Assembly (NCBI RefSeq): GCF_012726175.1
Contig: NZ_JAASAD010000024.1
Coordinates: 1-49,622 of the forward strand
Reading direction: 5' to 3'
Origin: Micromonospora sp. HNM0581
Lineage (GTDB): Bacteria > Actinomycetota > Actinomycetes > Mycobacteriales > Micromonosporaceae
Length of the DNA: 49,622 nt
The position numbers and the translations under genes are program-made. A model generated the notes under the pieces. That model worked only from the letters and a program-made list of their open reading frames with translations, did no database searches and was not told the origin of the DNA. Shown piece after piece: positions 41,551 through 49,496 of the stretch. The number at the start of each line of letters is the position of its first letter. Positions within the stretch are counted from its first letter, which is position 1.

Positions 41551-42813
41551 TCAGCCCGCTGCCGATGGCCGGTTCGCTGCCGTGAGTCGTTCGAGGAGAG
41601 CTACGACCTCGCTCGGCGCGGGCATGGCGAGCGCCTCCGATCGCAGGCGTCGGGCCGCCGCCGCGATCCCCCGATCGTGAAGCGCCTGACCGACCAGGTC
41701 CCGCAGGCCGGTCAGGTCGTTGGCGTACAGGCCGGCACCGGCCCCGGCGAGACGGCGTGCCTTCAGACCGGTGTCCCACAGCATGTCCGGCACGACGACC
41801 TGCGGAACGCCGTGCACCAGCGCGGTCTGGAAGGATCCCGCCCCACCGTGCGACACGACCGCCGAGCACAGCGGCAGCAACACGTCCAGCGGCACGAAGT
41901 CCACGACCCGCACCCCGTCGGCCTCGACGTCGTCGAGGGTGGCGATCACCTCGACGCCGAGGTCCGCGACACCCTGGAGGATCCGGCCGACGGAGAGCCG
42001 ATCGGTGCCCCACACCTCGCGATGCGCCATGCCCAGCGTGATGCACACGCGTGCGGTGCCGGCCTCCAGTTCGCCGATCCAGTCCGGCACGACGGAGGCG
42101 CCGTTGTAGGGCACGTACCGCACACCGACGCGCGGCAGTCCGGTATCCAGCGCGAGCGAGGACGGAACCGGGTCGAGGGTCCACTGACCGACCACAAGGT
42201 CCTCGGTGAACCCGGATCCGAACCGGCCGAGCCACTCGGCGAGAGGGTCCTCGCGCAGGATCGCGGGACGGGCCGCGAGAGCCGCGAGGTAGTGCCGGCG
42301 CAGGTTGCCGAGGACGTCGAGGCCGAACAGGAGGCGGGCGTGCGCGGCACCGCACGACTTTGCGGCGATCGCGCCGGCGAAGTACATCGGATCCCAGATC
42401 ACCAGGTCGGGGTGCCAGTGCGCGGTGAAGGCGACGAGTTCGTCGAGCGCCCGGTGCGGCATGGTGTTCTGCAGGACGACGTTCGTCCAGGCGGTCAGGG
42501 TGCCGTGGAGATAGTCGTAGGTCAGCGACTCGGTGCGGGTTTCGCTGATGTCGAAGGTGTCGAGCCACGACCCGGCCTCGCCGTCGGCGGGTGGGCGTTC
42601 CTCCTCGCGGGCCTCCGCGTCGCGAACGTGCTGTGCGACGTCGAGCATGTCGCCAACCGGCACGGCGGTCAGCCCTGCACCGAGGATGTCCTCGGTCGCG
42701 TCGGGTTGGGTCGCCATGCAGACCTCGTGCCCTGCGGCACGCAGCGCCCAGGCGAGCGGCACCTGATTGTTGACGTGGGAACTGGACGGAAACGGCGTGA
42801 ACAGCACTCGCAT
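41551..42813 (-). CDS. GT1 glycosyltransferase
   Basis: The 420-residue GT-B enzyme starts MRVLFTPFPSSSHVNNQVP. The donor signature AVVSHGGAGSFQTALVHG and DMLWDTGLKARRL closely match the transferase at 21542-22828. The acceptor domain has a different insertion (ADGEAGSWLDTFD). The ATG at 42813 is chosen because all paralogues begin MRVL. No ribosome site is visible, and a CATGGT hexamer stands 6 nt upstream, suggesting a leaderless mRNA. Confidence 0.92.
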   Translation of the reverse strand: MRVLFTPFPSSSHVNNQVPLAWALRAAGHEVCMATQPDATEDILGAGLTAVPVGDMLDVAQHVRDAEAREEERPPADGEAGSWLDTFDISETRTESLTYDYLHGTLTAWTNVVLQNTMPHRALDELVAFTAHWHPDLVIWDPMYFAGAIAAKSCGAAHARLLFGLDVLGNLRRHYLAALAARPAILREDPLAEWLGRFGSGFTEDLVVGQWTLDPVPSSLALDTGLPRVGVRYVPYNGASVVPDWIGELEAGTARVCITLGMAHREVWGTDRLSVGRILQGVADLGVEVIATLDDVEADGVRVVDFVPLDVLLPLCSAVVSHGGAGSFQTALVHGVPQVVVPDMLWDTGLKARRLAGAGAGLYANDLTGLRDLVGQALHDRGIAAAARRLRSEALAMPAPSEVVALLERLTAANRPSAAG

Positions 42814-42819
42814 GCGCGC

Positions 42820-42862
42820 ACCATGCGGCCGCACGCTCGACGTGACGCTGAGCGACGCTGGA
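42820..42862 (-). promoter_or_regulatory. Candidate SARP-type promoter, leaderless glycosyltransferase
   Basis: Toward the gene: TCCAGCG / TCAGCGT / TCGAGCG at 11-bp spacing, 8 bp, then CATGGT (42825-42820), 6 nt before the ATG at 42813. All three repeats start TC. Confidence 0.65.
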
Positions 42863-42867
42863 GCCGG

Positions 42868-43608
42868 TCAGGCCTCCAAGGGCTCCCGGATCGGCGGATC
42901 GGAGAGTCCCGCGATCTCCAGGATCCGGGCCGCCGACTTCCTGGTGCTGACGACCGGTCCCAGCGGCGGGGCCTCGGCTGCCAGGCGGCGCCGCGTCCGG
43001 TCGTACACGTCCAGGCGCGGCGTCGACTTCATGGCGTTGCCGAGAGTCGTCGCGTGCGGGCCGGGTTCCAGCATCGTGACCCGGACCCCGAAGTCGCGGC
43101 TCTCGTCGGCCAGGGCCTCGCTGAGGGCCTTCAGGGCGGCCTTGCCGGCGCCGTAGAGACCGTAGCCGCCCCGCCCCTCACCGGCTCCCTTCGATGTCAC
43201 CTGAAACAGGTGACCGGCGCCACGGGCGCGCAGCCGCGGCAGCACCGCCTGCGACACCCACAGCGCGCCGAGGAAATTCACGGCGAGGTGATCATGCACC
43301 TGCTCCTCGGTGTACTCCTCGACCATTCCGGCGAGCAGCTCGCCGGCGTTGTTGAACACGACATCAAGGCCGCCGAGCTGGGCGACCGCGCGATCCACCG
43401 CGCCGAACACCGCCGCTCGGTCGGACACGTCGGTCGGCAGGGCGAGCAGCCGGCCCGGATACTTCCGGTCGAGCGCGGCCAAGGAGGTCACGTCGCGAGC
43501 CAGGCCGGCTACCCGGTCACCGGCTTCGAGGGCCTCCTCGGTCACCGCCCGGCCCAACCCGCGCGATGCGCCCGTGACGAGCCAGACGCGTTCCTCGTGT
43601 CGTGTCAC
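42868..43608 (-). CDS. Short-chain dehydrogenase/reductase (SnoaF- or SnoaW-like candidate)
   Basis: This 246-residue classical SDR has VTGASRGLGRAVTEEAL, NNAGELLAGM and a catalytic YGLYGAGKAALKALSEAL. Its C-terminal part (YDRTRRRLAAEAPPLG) resembles 17-beta-hydroxysteroid-dehydrogenase-like reductases. With the SDR at 20782 it is one of two candidates for the C-7 ketoreductase and the SnoaL2 partner. The start is GTG at 43608, with a CAGGGT hexamer 6 nt upstream and no ribosome site. Confidence 0.75.
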   Translation of the reverse strand: MTRHEERVWLVTGASRGLGRAVTEEALEAGDRVAGLARDVTSLAALDRKYPGRLLALPTDVSDRAAVFGAVDRAVAQLGGLDVVFNNAGELLAGMVEEYTEEQVHDHLAVNFLGALWVSQAVLPRLRARGAGHLFQVTSKGAGEGRGGYGLYGAGKAALKALSEALADESRDFGVRVTMLEPGPHATTLGNAMKSTPRLDVYDRTRRRLAAEAPPLGPVVSTRKSAARILEIAGLSDPPIREPLEA

Positions 43609-43614
43609 ATGACG

Positions 43615-43657
43615 ACCCTGTCACACGCGGCCGGTGCCGCGCTCGCACCGCGCTCGA
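43615..43657 (-). promoter_or_regulatory. Candidate SARP-type promoter, leaderless SDR
   Basis: Toward the gene: TCGAGCG / GCGAGCG / ACCGGCC at 11-bp spacing, 8 bp, then CAGGGT (43620-43615), 6 nt before the GTG at 43608. Confidence 0.55.
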
Positions 43658-43675
43658 CGACGACGGCCACGGCCC

Positions 43676-44116
43676 TCAGGGGAGGTCGTCGCGGGTGACC
43701 CGACGGTGCCGCACCAGCAACTCGTCGCCCGCGGCAACGAGTTCGTCCTCGCACACGCACATGATGTCCAACCGCGGCTTGCCGCCCTGCGGCGTCACCA
43801 CGACCTGCGTGTAGCTGCGCACGAAGAGCACACCGTCGGCGCGCGGCTCAACCGCCGCCATCGTCAGCAGGTGCCTGACCTGCTCGCCCTTGTCCGCGAG
43901 CGCCGCGGCGGCGTTACGCACGCCCGCCTCCAGCGCTTGGCGGCCACGGATCGGCTCGGGCGCCGACGGCGGGACGAACACACCGTCCGGAGTGAACATG
44001 GCGGCCCACTCGGCCGCCTCGCCGGCATCGAGCAGGTGCATGTGCCGGGCGTAGAAGTCTTGGACCCGGGCGTACGTGTGGGTCGCACCCGCGGTCTGAT
44101 TGGTGTCCAGCGGCAT
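43676..44116 (-). CDS. SnoaL-like (NTF2-fold) protein of unknown role
   Basis: The 146-residue protein has the SnoaL_4/NTF2-like fold: YARHMHLLDAGEAAEWAAMF, FTPDGVFVPP and GRQALEAGVRNA. It ends DELLVRHRRVTRDDLP. This subfamily includes hydroxylase-associated and cyclase-like proteins of aromatic polyketide clusters but is distinct from both the SnoaL and SnoaL2 types found here. It may assist cyclisation or hydroxylation. The ATG at 44116 has GGAGG upstream; an ATG at 44128 would add four residues. Confidence 0.7.
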   Translation of the reverse strand: MPLDTNQTAGATHTYARVQDFYARHMHLLDAGEAAEWAAMFTPDGVFVPPSAPEPIRGRQALEAGVRNAAAALADKGEQVRHLLTMAAVEPRADGVLFVRSYTQVVVTPQGGKPRLDIMCVCEDELVAAGDELLVRHRRVTRDDLP

Positions 44117-44150
44117 GGAGTCCTCCATCGGCTTTCTCGGCTTCCGCTCG

Positions 44151-44193
44151 AAGGTGCCCGGTACACATCGAACTTCCCTGGTTCCGGCCGCAA
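44151..44193 (-). promoter_or_regulatory. Candidate SARP-type promoter of NTF2-fold gene
   Basis: Toward the gene: TTGCGGC / ACCAGGG / TCGATGT at 11-bp spacing, 8 bp, then CACCTT (44156-44151), 34 nt before the ATG. It abuts the opposite-facing box at 44190. Confidence 0.4.
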
Positions 44194-44232
44194 GCGACGC
44201 TCGACCGTCGTTCCGGTCGCCGCGCGCAGCAT
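44190..44232 (+). promoter_or_regulatory. Candidate SARP-type promoter of cyclase/rmlA operon
   Basis: GCAAGCG / TCGACCG / TCCGGTC at 11-bp spacing, 8 bp, then CAGCAT (44227-44232), 37 nt before the GTG at 44270. Confidence 0.5.
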
Positions 44233-44269
44233 CGAGGCCATCCGACTGACGCGACCGCGGAGGTGCTGT

Positions 44270-45049
44270 GTGCGGCTGATCGACCTATCCTCAGCGATCG
44301 ACGCATCGTCTGCCGAGCCCGACCCGGTGGTGCACAAGATGCTCACCCCGCGCGAGGGCGCCGAACACATGTGCGCCGAGATGCGCAAGCACTTCGGGAT
44401 CGACTTCGACCCGCACGAGCTGCCCGACGGCGAGTTCCTGTCCCTCGACCGCCTCTCGCTGACCAGTCACACCGGCACACACGTCGATGCGCCGTCGCAC
44501 TACGGTTCCCGTACCACGTACGGCGACGGGACGCCGAGGCACATCGACAGCATGCCGCTGGACTGGTTCTTCCGGCCCGGCATGGTCCTCGACCTCACCG
44601 ACGCCGGGACGGGCGTGATCGGCGTGGCCCGCATCGAGAAGGAGTTCGCGCGCATCGGCCGGCGTCCCGACCCGATGCACATCGTGCTGCTGCACACCGG
44701 TGCCGACGCCCGGGCGGGTACCCCGGAATACTTCACCCGGTTCGCGGGCCTCGACGGGCCCGCCACCCGGCTGCTGCTCGACCTGGGGGTGCGCGTCATC
44801 GGCACCGACGCGTTCAGCCTGGACGCGCCGTTCGGCGACATCATCGACCGCTACGGCAGGACCGGTGACCGGTCGGTGCTGTGGCCGGCGCACATGGTCG
44901 GGCGCGAGCGCGAGTACTGCCAGATCGAGCGCCTGGCCAACCTGGGCGAGCTACCCGCGCCGTACGGCTTCCGGGTCGCGTGCTTCCCCATCCGCATCGC
45001 CGGCGCCGGTGCGGGCTGGACGCGCGCCGTCGCGTTGATCGACGACTGA
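44270..45049 (+). CDS. Second/third-ring polyketide cyclase (SnoaM/DpsY/AknW type)
   Basis: This 259-residue protein belongs to the cyclase (kynurenine formamidase-like) family. SLTSHTGTHVDAPSHYG holds the HxGTHxDxPxH metal-binding motif, and GTDAFSLDAPFGD is the second conserved block. In anthracycline pathways DpsY/SnoaM closes the second and third rings after the ARO/CYC. The GTG at 44270 has GGAGG upstream. The rmlA gene follows after 16 bp in the same operon. Confidence 0.9.
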   Translation: MRLIDLSSAIDASSAEPDPVVHKMLTPREGAEHMCAEMRKHFGIDFDPHELPDGEFLSLDRLSLTSHTGTHVDAPSHYGSRTTYGDGTPRHIDSMPLDWFFRPGMVLDLTDAGTGVIGVARIEKEFARIGRRPDPMHIVLLHTGADARAGTPEYFTRFAGLDGPATRLLLDLGVRVIGTDAFSLDAPFGDIIDRYGRTGDRSVLWPAHMVGREREYCQIERLANLGELPAPYGFRVACFPIRIAGAGAGWTRAVALIDD

Positions 45050-45065
45050 GGACCGAGGTGGACCA

Positions 45066-45938
45066 GTGAAGGGCATCATCCTTGCCGGCGGCTCCGGAAC
45101 CCGGCTGCGACCGCTGACGCTGGCCGTGTCGAAGCAGTTGCTGCCGGTCGGTGACAAGCCGATGATCTACTACCCGCTGTCGGTGCTCATGCTCGCAGGC
45201 ATCACCGAGATCCTGCTCATCTCGACCCCCGCCGACCTCGTGCAGTTCCGGCGGCTGCTGGGTGACGGCGCGCATCTCGGCCTCCGGTTGAGCTACGCCG
45301 AGCAGCCGCACCCGGGCGGCATCGCCGAGGCGTTCCTGATCGGCGCCGACCACATCGGTGACGACGAGGTCGCCCTCGTGCTGGGCGACAACATCTTCCA
45401 CGGGCTGCGCTTCTCCGACCTGTTGCTGGAGACTGCGCGCGAGGTGGACGGCTGCGTCCTCTTCGGCTACCCGGTACACGATCCGGAGCGCTACGGTGTG
45501 GCCGAGACCGACGGAGACGGCCGACTCGTGTCCATCGCGGAGAAGCCGGCGAAGCCACGCTCCAACCGGGCCGTCACCGGGCTCTACTTCTACGACAACG
45601 ACGTCGTCAACATTGCCAAGAACATCGGACCGTCACCGCGCGGCGAGTTGGAGATCTCGGGCGTCAACCAGGTCTACCTCGAACGCGGGCGGGCCCGGCT
45701 GGTCGACCTCGGCCGGGGCTTCGCCTGGCTGGACACCGGTACGCCGGAGTCGCTGCTCCAGGCGAGCCTCTACGTCGGCACGCTGGAGGCCCGGCAGGGC
45801 GTGCGGATCGCCTGCATCGAGGAGGTGGCGCTGCGAATGGGGTTGATCGACGCCGCCGCCTGCCACCGGCTGGGCGAGGCGATGGCTGGTTCGAGCTACG
45901 GCCGTTACGTGATGGACATCGCGGGTGAGCTGGCCTGA
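45066..45938 (+). CDS. rmlA: Glucose-1-phosphate thymidylyltransferase
   Basis: The 290-residue nucleotidyltransferase has the signature GIILAGGSGTRLRPLTLAVS, the metal-binding LGDNIFHG and EKPAKPRSNRAVTGLYFYD. It makes dTDP-glucose, the entry point for all sugars in the cluster. The length is the family norm. It ends at a strong hairpin shared with the convergent rmlB. Confidence 0.96.
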   Translation: MKGIILAGGSGTRLRPLTLAVSKQLLPVGDKPMIYYPLSVLMLAGITEILLISTPADLVQFRRLLGDGAHLGLRLSYAEQPHPGGIAEAFLIGADHIGDDEVALVLGDNIFHGLRFSDLLLETAREVDGCVLFGYPVHDPERYGVAETDGDGRLVSIAEKPAKPRSNRAVTGLYFYDNDVVNIAKNIGPSPRGELEISGVNQVYLERGRARLVDLGRGFAWLDTGTPESLLQASLYVGTLEARQGVRIACIEEVALRMGLIDAAACHRLGEAMAGSSYGRYVMDIAGELA

Positions 45939-45946
45939 GCACGCCT

Positions 45947-45972
45947 GAGCCGGCCCGTTCCCGGGCCGGCTC
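45947..45972. terminator. Bidirectional hairpin terminator
   Basis: An 11-bp perfect stem (45947-45957 with 45962-45972) with a 4-nt loop lies between the convergent rmlA and rmlB genes. Confidence 0.8.
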
Positions 45973-45996
45973 CGCCAGGCGTCAGGACGGAGCCGG

Positions 45997-46995
45997 TCAG
46001 CGACCCAGTCGTCGGTAGCGCTCCTCCGTCGCGTCCTTCTGCGGCTTCCACCACCACCCGTTGCGGCGGTACCAGTCGATCGTGCCGGCCAGGCCGGCGG
46101 AAAGATCGGCGTACCGGGGCTTCCAGCCCAGCTCGGTCCGCAGCTTGTCGCTGTCGTTGGCATAGCGCGCGTCGTGCCCGGGGCGGTCCGTGACCAAGTC
46201 GAAGTCGTCCGCGGGCCGGCCCATCAACTCGAGGATCAGGCGCACGATCTGTCGGTTGTCGCATTCCTGCCCGGAGCCGACGAGGTAGGTCTCACCCATC
46301 CGGCCGGACCGCAGGATCGCGTCTATCGCCGTGTTGTGGTCGTCGACGTGGGTCCATTCCCGGACGTTGTCGCCCCGCCCGTAGACCTTCGGCCGGTCAC
46401 CGGCCAGGATGTTGGTGATCTGCCGGGGGATGAACTTCTCGACGTGCTGGTAGGGACCGTAGTTGTTCGCGCAGTTCGAGATGGTGGCTCGCACCCCGTA
46501 GGAGCGCACCCAGGCGCGCACGAGCATGTCGGAGCCGGCCTTCGTGGCCGCGTAAGGGCTGGAGGGGTCGTAGCGGCTCAACTCGGTGAACCGCTCGTCG
46601 GAGTCCAGCGGGAGATCACCGAAAACCTCGTCGGTGGAGATGTGGTGTAGCCGCCGATCGTAGCGGCGTACCGCCTCGAGCAGGTTGAACGTGCCAACCA
46701 AATTCGTCTGCACGAACGGCGCCGGATCCAGCAGCGAGTTGTCTACGTGGGATTCGGCCGCGAAGTGCACGACGGTGTCGCTGGCCGCGACCAGCCGATC
46801 CAGCACTTCGGCGTCACGGACGTCGCCGTGCACGAACTCGATGTGATCGAGGATCGGCCGGAGGGAGCTGCGGTTCCCTGCGTAGGTAAGCGCGTCCAGC
46901 AAGATGATCCGGTATCCGGGATGACATCGACGGACGTGGTGCGCGAAGTTCGCGCCGATGAAGCCCGCTCCGCCGGTGATCAGCATGGTCGTCAT
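45997..46995 (-). CDS. rmlB: dTDP-glucose 4,6-dehydratase
   Basis: This 332-residue extended SDR has the cofactor loop LITGGAGFIGANFAHHV, HFAAESHVDNS, the catalytic THR/DE region (ISTDEVFGDL) and YAATK. It converts dTDP-glucose to dTDP-4-keto-6-deoxyglucose. The ATG at 46995 lacks a ribosome site but has TAGCGT 6 nt upstream, consistent with a leaderless transcript. An internal ATG at 46986 is possible. Confidence 0.96.
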   Translation of the reverse strand: MTTMLITGGAGFIGANFAHHVRRCHPGYRIILLDALTYAGNRSSLRPILDHIEFVHGDVRDAEVLDRLVAASDTVVHFAAESHVDNSLLDPAPFVQTNLVGTFNLLEAVRRYDRRLHHISTDEVFGDLPLDSDERFTELSRYDPSSPYAATKAGSDMLVRAWVRSYGVRATISNCANNYGPYQHVEKFIPRQITNILAGDRPKVYGRGDNVREWTHVDDHNTAIDAILRSGRMGETYLVGSGQECDNRQIVRLILELMGRPADDFDLVTDRPGHDARYANDSDKLRTELGWKPRYADLSAGLAGTIDWYRRNGWWWKPQKDATEERYRRLGR

Positions 46996-47001
46996 ACGGG
47001 C

Positions 47002-47044
47002 ACGCTAACGATCCCGGCCGCGACATCACTGGAACGCCGATGGA
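47002..47044 (-). promoter_or_regulatory. Candidate SARP-type promoter, leaderless rmlB
   Basis: Toward the gene: TCCATCG / TCCAGTG / CGCGGCC at 11-bp spacing, 8 bp, then TAGCGT (47007-47002), 6 nt before the ATG at 46995. Confidence 0.55.
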
Positions 47045-47051
47045 CGCATCG

Positions 47052-47094
47052 TCCGCCCGCTCTTGAGCCTTCCTTGAGCCGGTGCCGCCAGGCT
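47052..47094 (+). promoter_or_regulatory. Candidate SARP-type promoter of metK
   Basis: TCCGCCC / TTGAGCC / TTGAGCC at 11-bp spacing, 8 bp, then CAGGCT (47089-47094), 34 nt before the GTG at 47129. Two heptamers are identical. Confidence 0.55.
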
Positions 47095-47128
47095 TCGGCG
47101 ACCGAGTCCGCCACCCCCGAGGAGCACC

Positions 47129-48318
47129 GTGACACGTCGCCTCTTCACCTCCGAGTCGGTGACCGAAGGCCACCCGGACAAGATCGCCGACCAGATCAGC
47201 GACGCCGTCCTCGACGCCCTGCTCGCGCAGGATCCCCAAAGCCGCGTGGCGGTGGAGACGCTGATCACGACAGGTCAGGTCCACGTCGCCGGTGAGGTGA
47301 CCACGCGGGCCTACGCGGACATCCCCCAGATCGTCCGGGACACCATCCTAAACATCGGGTACGACTCGTCGCGGAAGGGCTTCGACGGTCTGTCCTGCGG
47401 CGTGAACCTCTCCATCGGCGCGCAGTCGCCCGACATCGCACGCGGCGTGGACCGAGCGATCGAGCGGGTGGCCGGCGGCTCGGTGCACGCCCTCGACACC
47501 CAGGGCGCCGGCGACCAGGGGATGATGTTCGGCTACGCCTGCTCGGAGACACCCGAGTTGATGCCGCTGCCGATCGCGCTGGCGCACCGGCTGGCCCGCC
47601 GGCTCGCCGCCGCGCGCAAGGATCGGACGATCCCCTACCTGCGGCCCGACGGAAGACCCAGGTCACCATCGAGTACGACGGCTCGCGCCCGGCCCGCCTG
47701 CACACGGTGGTGGTGTCGTCCCAGCACGCCGCGGACATCTAACTCGATTCACTGCTGGCCCCGGACGTGCGCGAACACGTGATCGAGCCGGAGCTGACCG
47801 GCCTGGGCGTGGACGTCGAGGACTACCGGCTGCTGGTGAACCCGACGGGTAGATTCGAGATCGGCGGGCCGATGGGCGACGCAGGCCTGACCGGCCGCAA
47901 GATCATCGTCGACACCTACGGCGGATACGCTCGCCACGGCGGCGGCGCGTTCTCCGGCAAGGACCCCTCCAAGCTGGACCGGTCGGCGGCCTACGCGATG
48001 CGCTGGGTCGCCAAGAACGTGGTGGCGGCCGGCCTGGCCGAGCGTTGCGAGACGCAGGTCGCATACGCGATCGGCAAGGCGCGCCCGGTGAGCTTCCTCG
48101 TGGACACGTTCGGTACCGAGAACGTCCCGACGCACCGGATCGAGCGCGCGATAGACGAGGTGTTCGACCTGCGGCCGGCCGCGATCATCCGCGACCTGCG
48201 CCTGCTCCGCCCGATCTACCGGCAGACCGCCGTCTATGGCCACTTCGGCCGGGAACTGCCCGATCTGCTGTGGGATAACACCGATCGTGCGCAGGACCTC
48301 AAGGACGCCGCGGCCTGA
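47129..48318 (+). pseudogene. metK: S-adenosylmethionine synthetase with a frameshift and a stop
   Basis: The first part reads as MetK (LFTSESVTEGHPDKIADQIS, GAGDQGMMFGYACSE). Near 47651-47655 a base is missing: restoring it gives PDGKTQVTIEYDG, after which the true frame continues. In that frame a TAA at 47740-47742 stands where MetK proteins have an aspartate-like residue (ADI-stop-LDSLLAPDVR). The remainder, with GGGAFSGKDPSKLDRSAAYAMR, is intact to 48318. Two independent lesions argue for a pseudogene, though sequencing error cannot be excluded. A working copy would feed SAM to the cluster's C-, N- and O-methyltransferases. Confidence 0.85.
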
Positions 48319-48367
48319 ACACAACGGCGGGAAAGCCTGCCACGCTTCCTCGGACAGCGCGCGCGTC

Positions 48368-49167
48368 ATGACCATCCGCGTGCTGGTCGCTGACGACCAG
48401 GACATCGTCAGAGCAGGGCTCTGCATGATCCTGAACGCCCAACCGGGCATCGCCGTCGTCGGCGACGCCGCCGACGGCCGCCGGGCGACCTCCATGGCCC
48501 GTTCGCTGCGTCCCGATGTGTGCCTGCTGGACATCCGCATGCGCCCGAGGTCGACGGGATCGAAGCCACCCGCCAGCTCGCCGGGGCCGACATCGCCGAT
48601 CCTCTGGCCGTCGTCGTCATCACCACCTTCGACCTCGACGAGTACGTCTACGGCGCGCTCAAGGCAGGCGCCCGAGGCTTCCTCCTCAAGGACGCCGGTG
48701 CCGAGATGCTCACCCAGGCCATCCATGCCGCCGCCCGCCGCGACGCCCTGATCGCACCGAACATCACCGCGAGGCTCCTGTCCTCCTTCGCGAACAGCCG
48801 CCCGCGCTCGGTGCCACCTGAACCTGTCGAGCCGCTGACCGCTCGCGAGGAACAGGTCCTGCTGACTGCCGCTCGCGGGCGGACCAACAGCGAGATCGGC
48901 GACGAGCTGTCCATCAGCCTCAGCACCGTCAAGACCCACATCGCCGCCCTGATGCGCAAGCTCAACGCCCGCAACCGCGTCGCAATCGTGATATGGGCCT
49001 ACGAGACACGCCGCGTCGGCATTGGATCGGCGCCCGCAGGCTCGGGTCGCGGAAACCAACGCTGGCCACTTTGGTCTTCTTGGGAGGTCTCCGGTCGGAT
49101 CAGCCGTCAGCGCTCCGCCGTCATGCAAGCGCTGGCGATCGTCGTTCACTGCCCGAGAGGGCGGTAG
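48368..49167 (+). pseudogene. NarL/LuxR-type response regulator, frameshifted
   Basis: The first frame gives a receiver start (MTIRVLVADDQDIVRAGL...VCLLDIRM) with the normal acidic pair and phospho-acceptor. After about 48540 the family sequence continues in another frame (PEVDGIEATRQL, LLKDAGAEMLTQAIHAAA, LTAREEQVLLTAARGRTNSEIGDEL). The helix-turn-helix is complete, but past residue IWAYETRRVG the frame runs on into unrelated sequence to 49167. No kinase gene is adjacent. It is probably outside the pathway. Confidence 0.75.
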
Positions 49168-49496
49168 CGGAGGTGCACGACGCCGTTTCGGCATCGGCGC
49201 TCATCGAGGAGTTCAAGGTCGACGCGCATGCCGGTCGGCAGGCCCGGCTTACCCCCGCCGACGACCACGGGCCAGACGAACAGCTGGCACTCGTCGACCA
49301 ACCCGGCCGCAAGAGCCTGCGCCGCGAGGTTTGCACCCCCAACGGTGAGATCGCTGCTGGCCGTGGCCTTCAGTTCGCGTACTTCAGCGGGATCGAAGCG
49401 GCGTTCGAGTCGGGTGTCGGCGGTCGACACCGCAGCGAGAGTCGTGGAGTACACGACCTTTCTCGCTGCCTGCCAGACGCTTGCGAAGTCGGCCAT
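49146..49496 (-). pseudogene. RibD C-terminal-domain (DHFR-like) reductase fragment
   Basis: The reverse strand encodes ADFASVWQAARKVVYSTTL, LTVGGANLAAQALAAGLVDE and LFVWPVVVGGGKPGLP, the C-terminal two-thirds of RibD_C-type reductases. Upstream of the apparent ATG at 49496 an in-frame stop appears within a few codons, and the usual N-terminal 70 or so residues are missing. The gene is therefore truncated. It is probably unrelated to the pathway and lies in the decaying flank. Confidence 0.65.
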
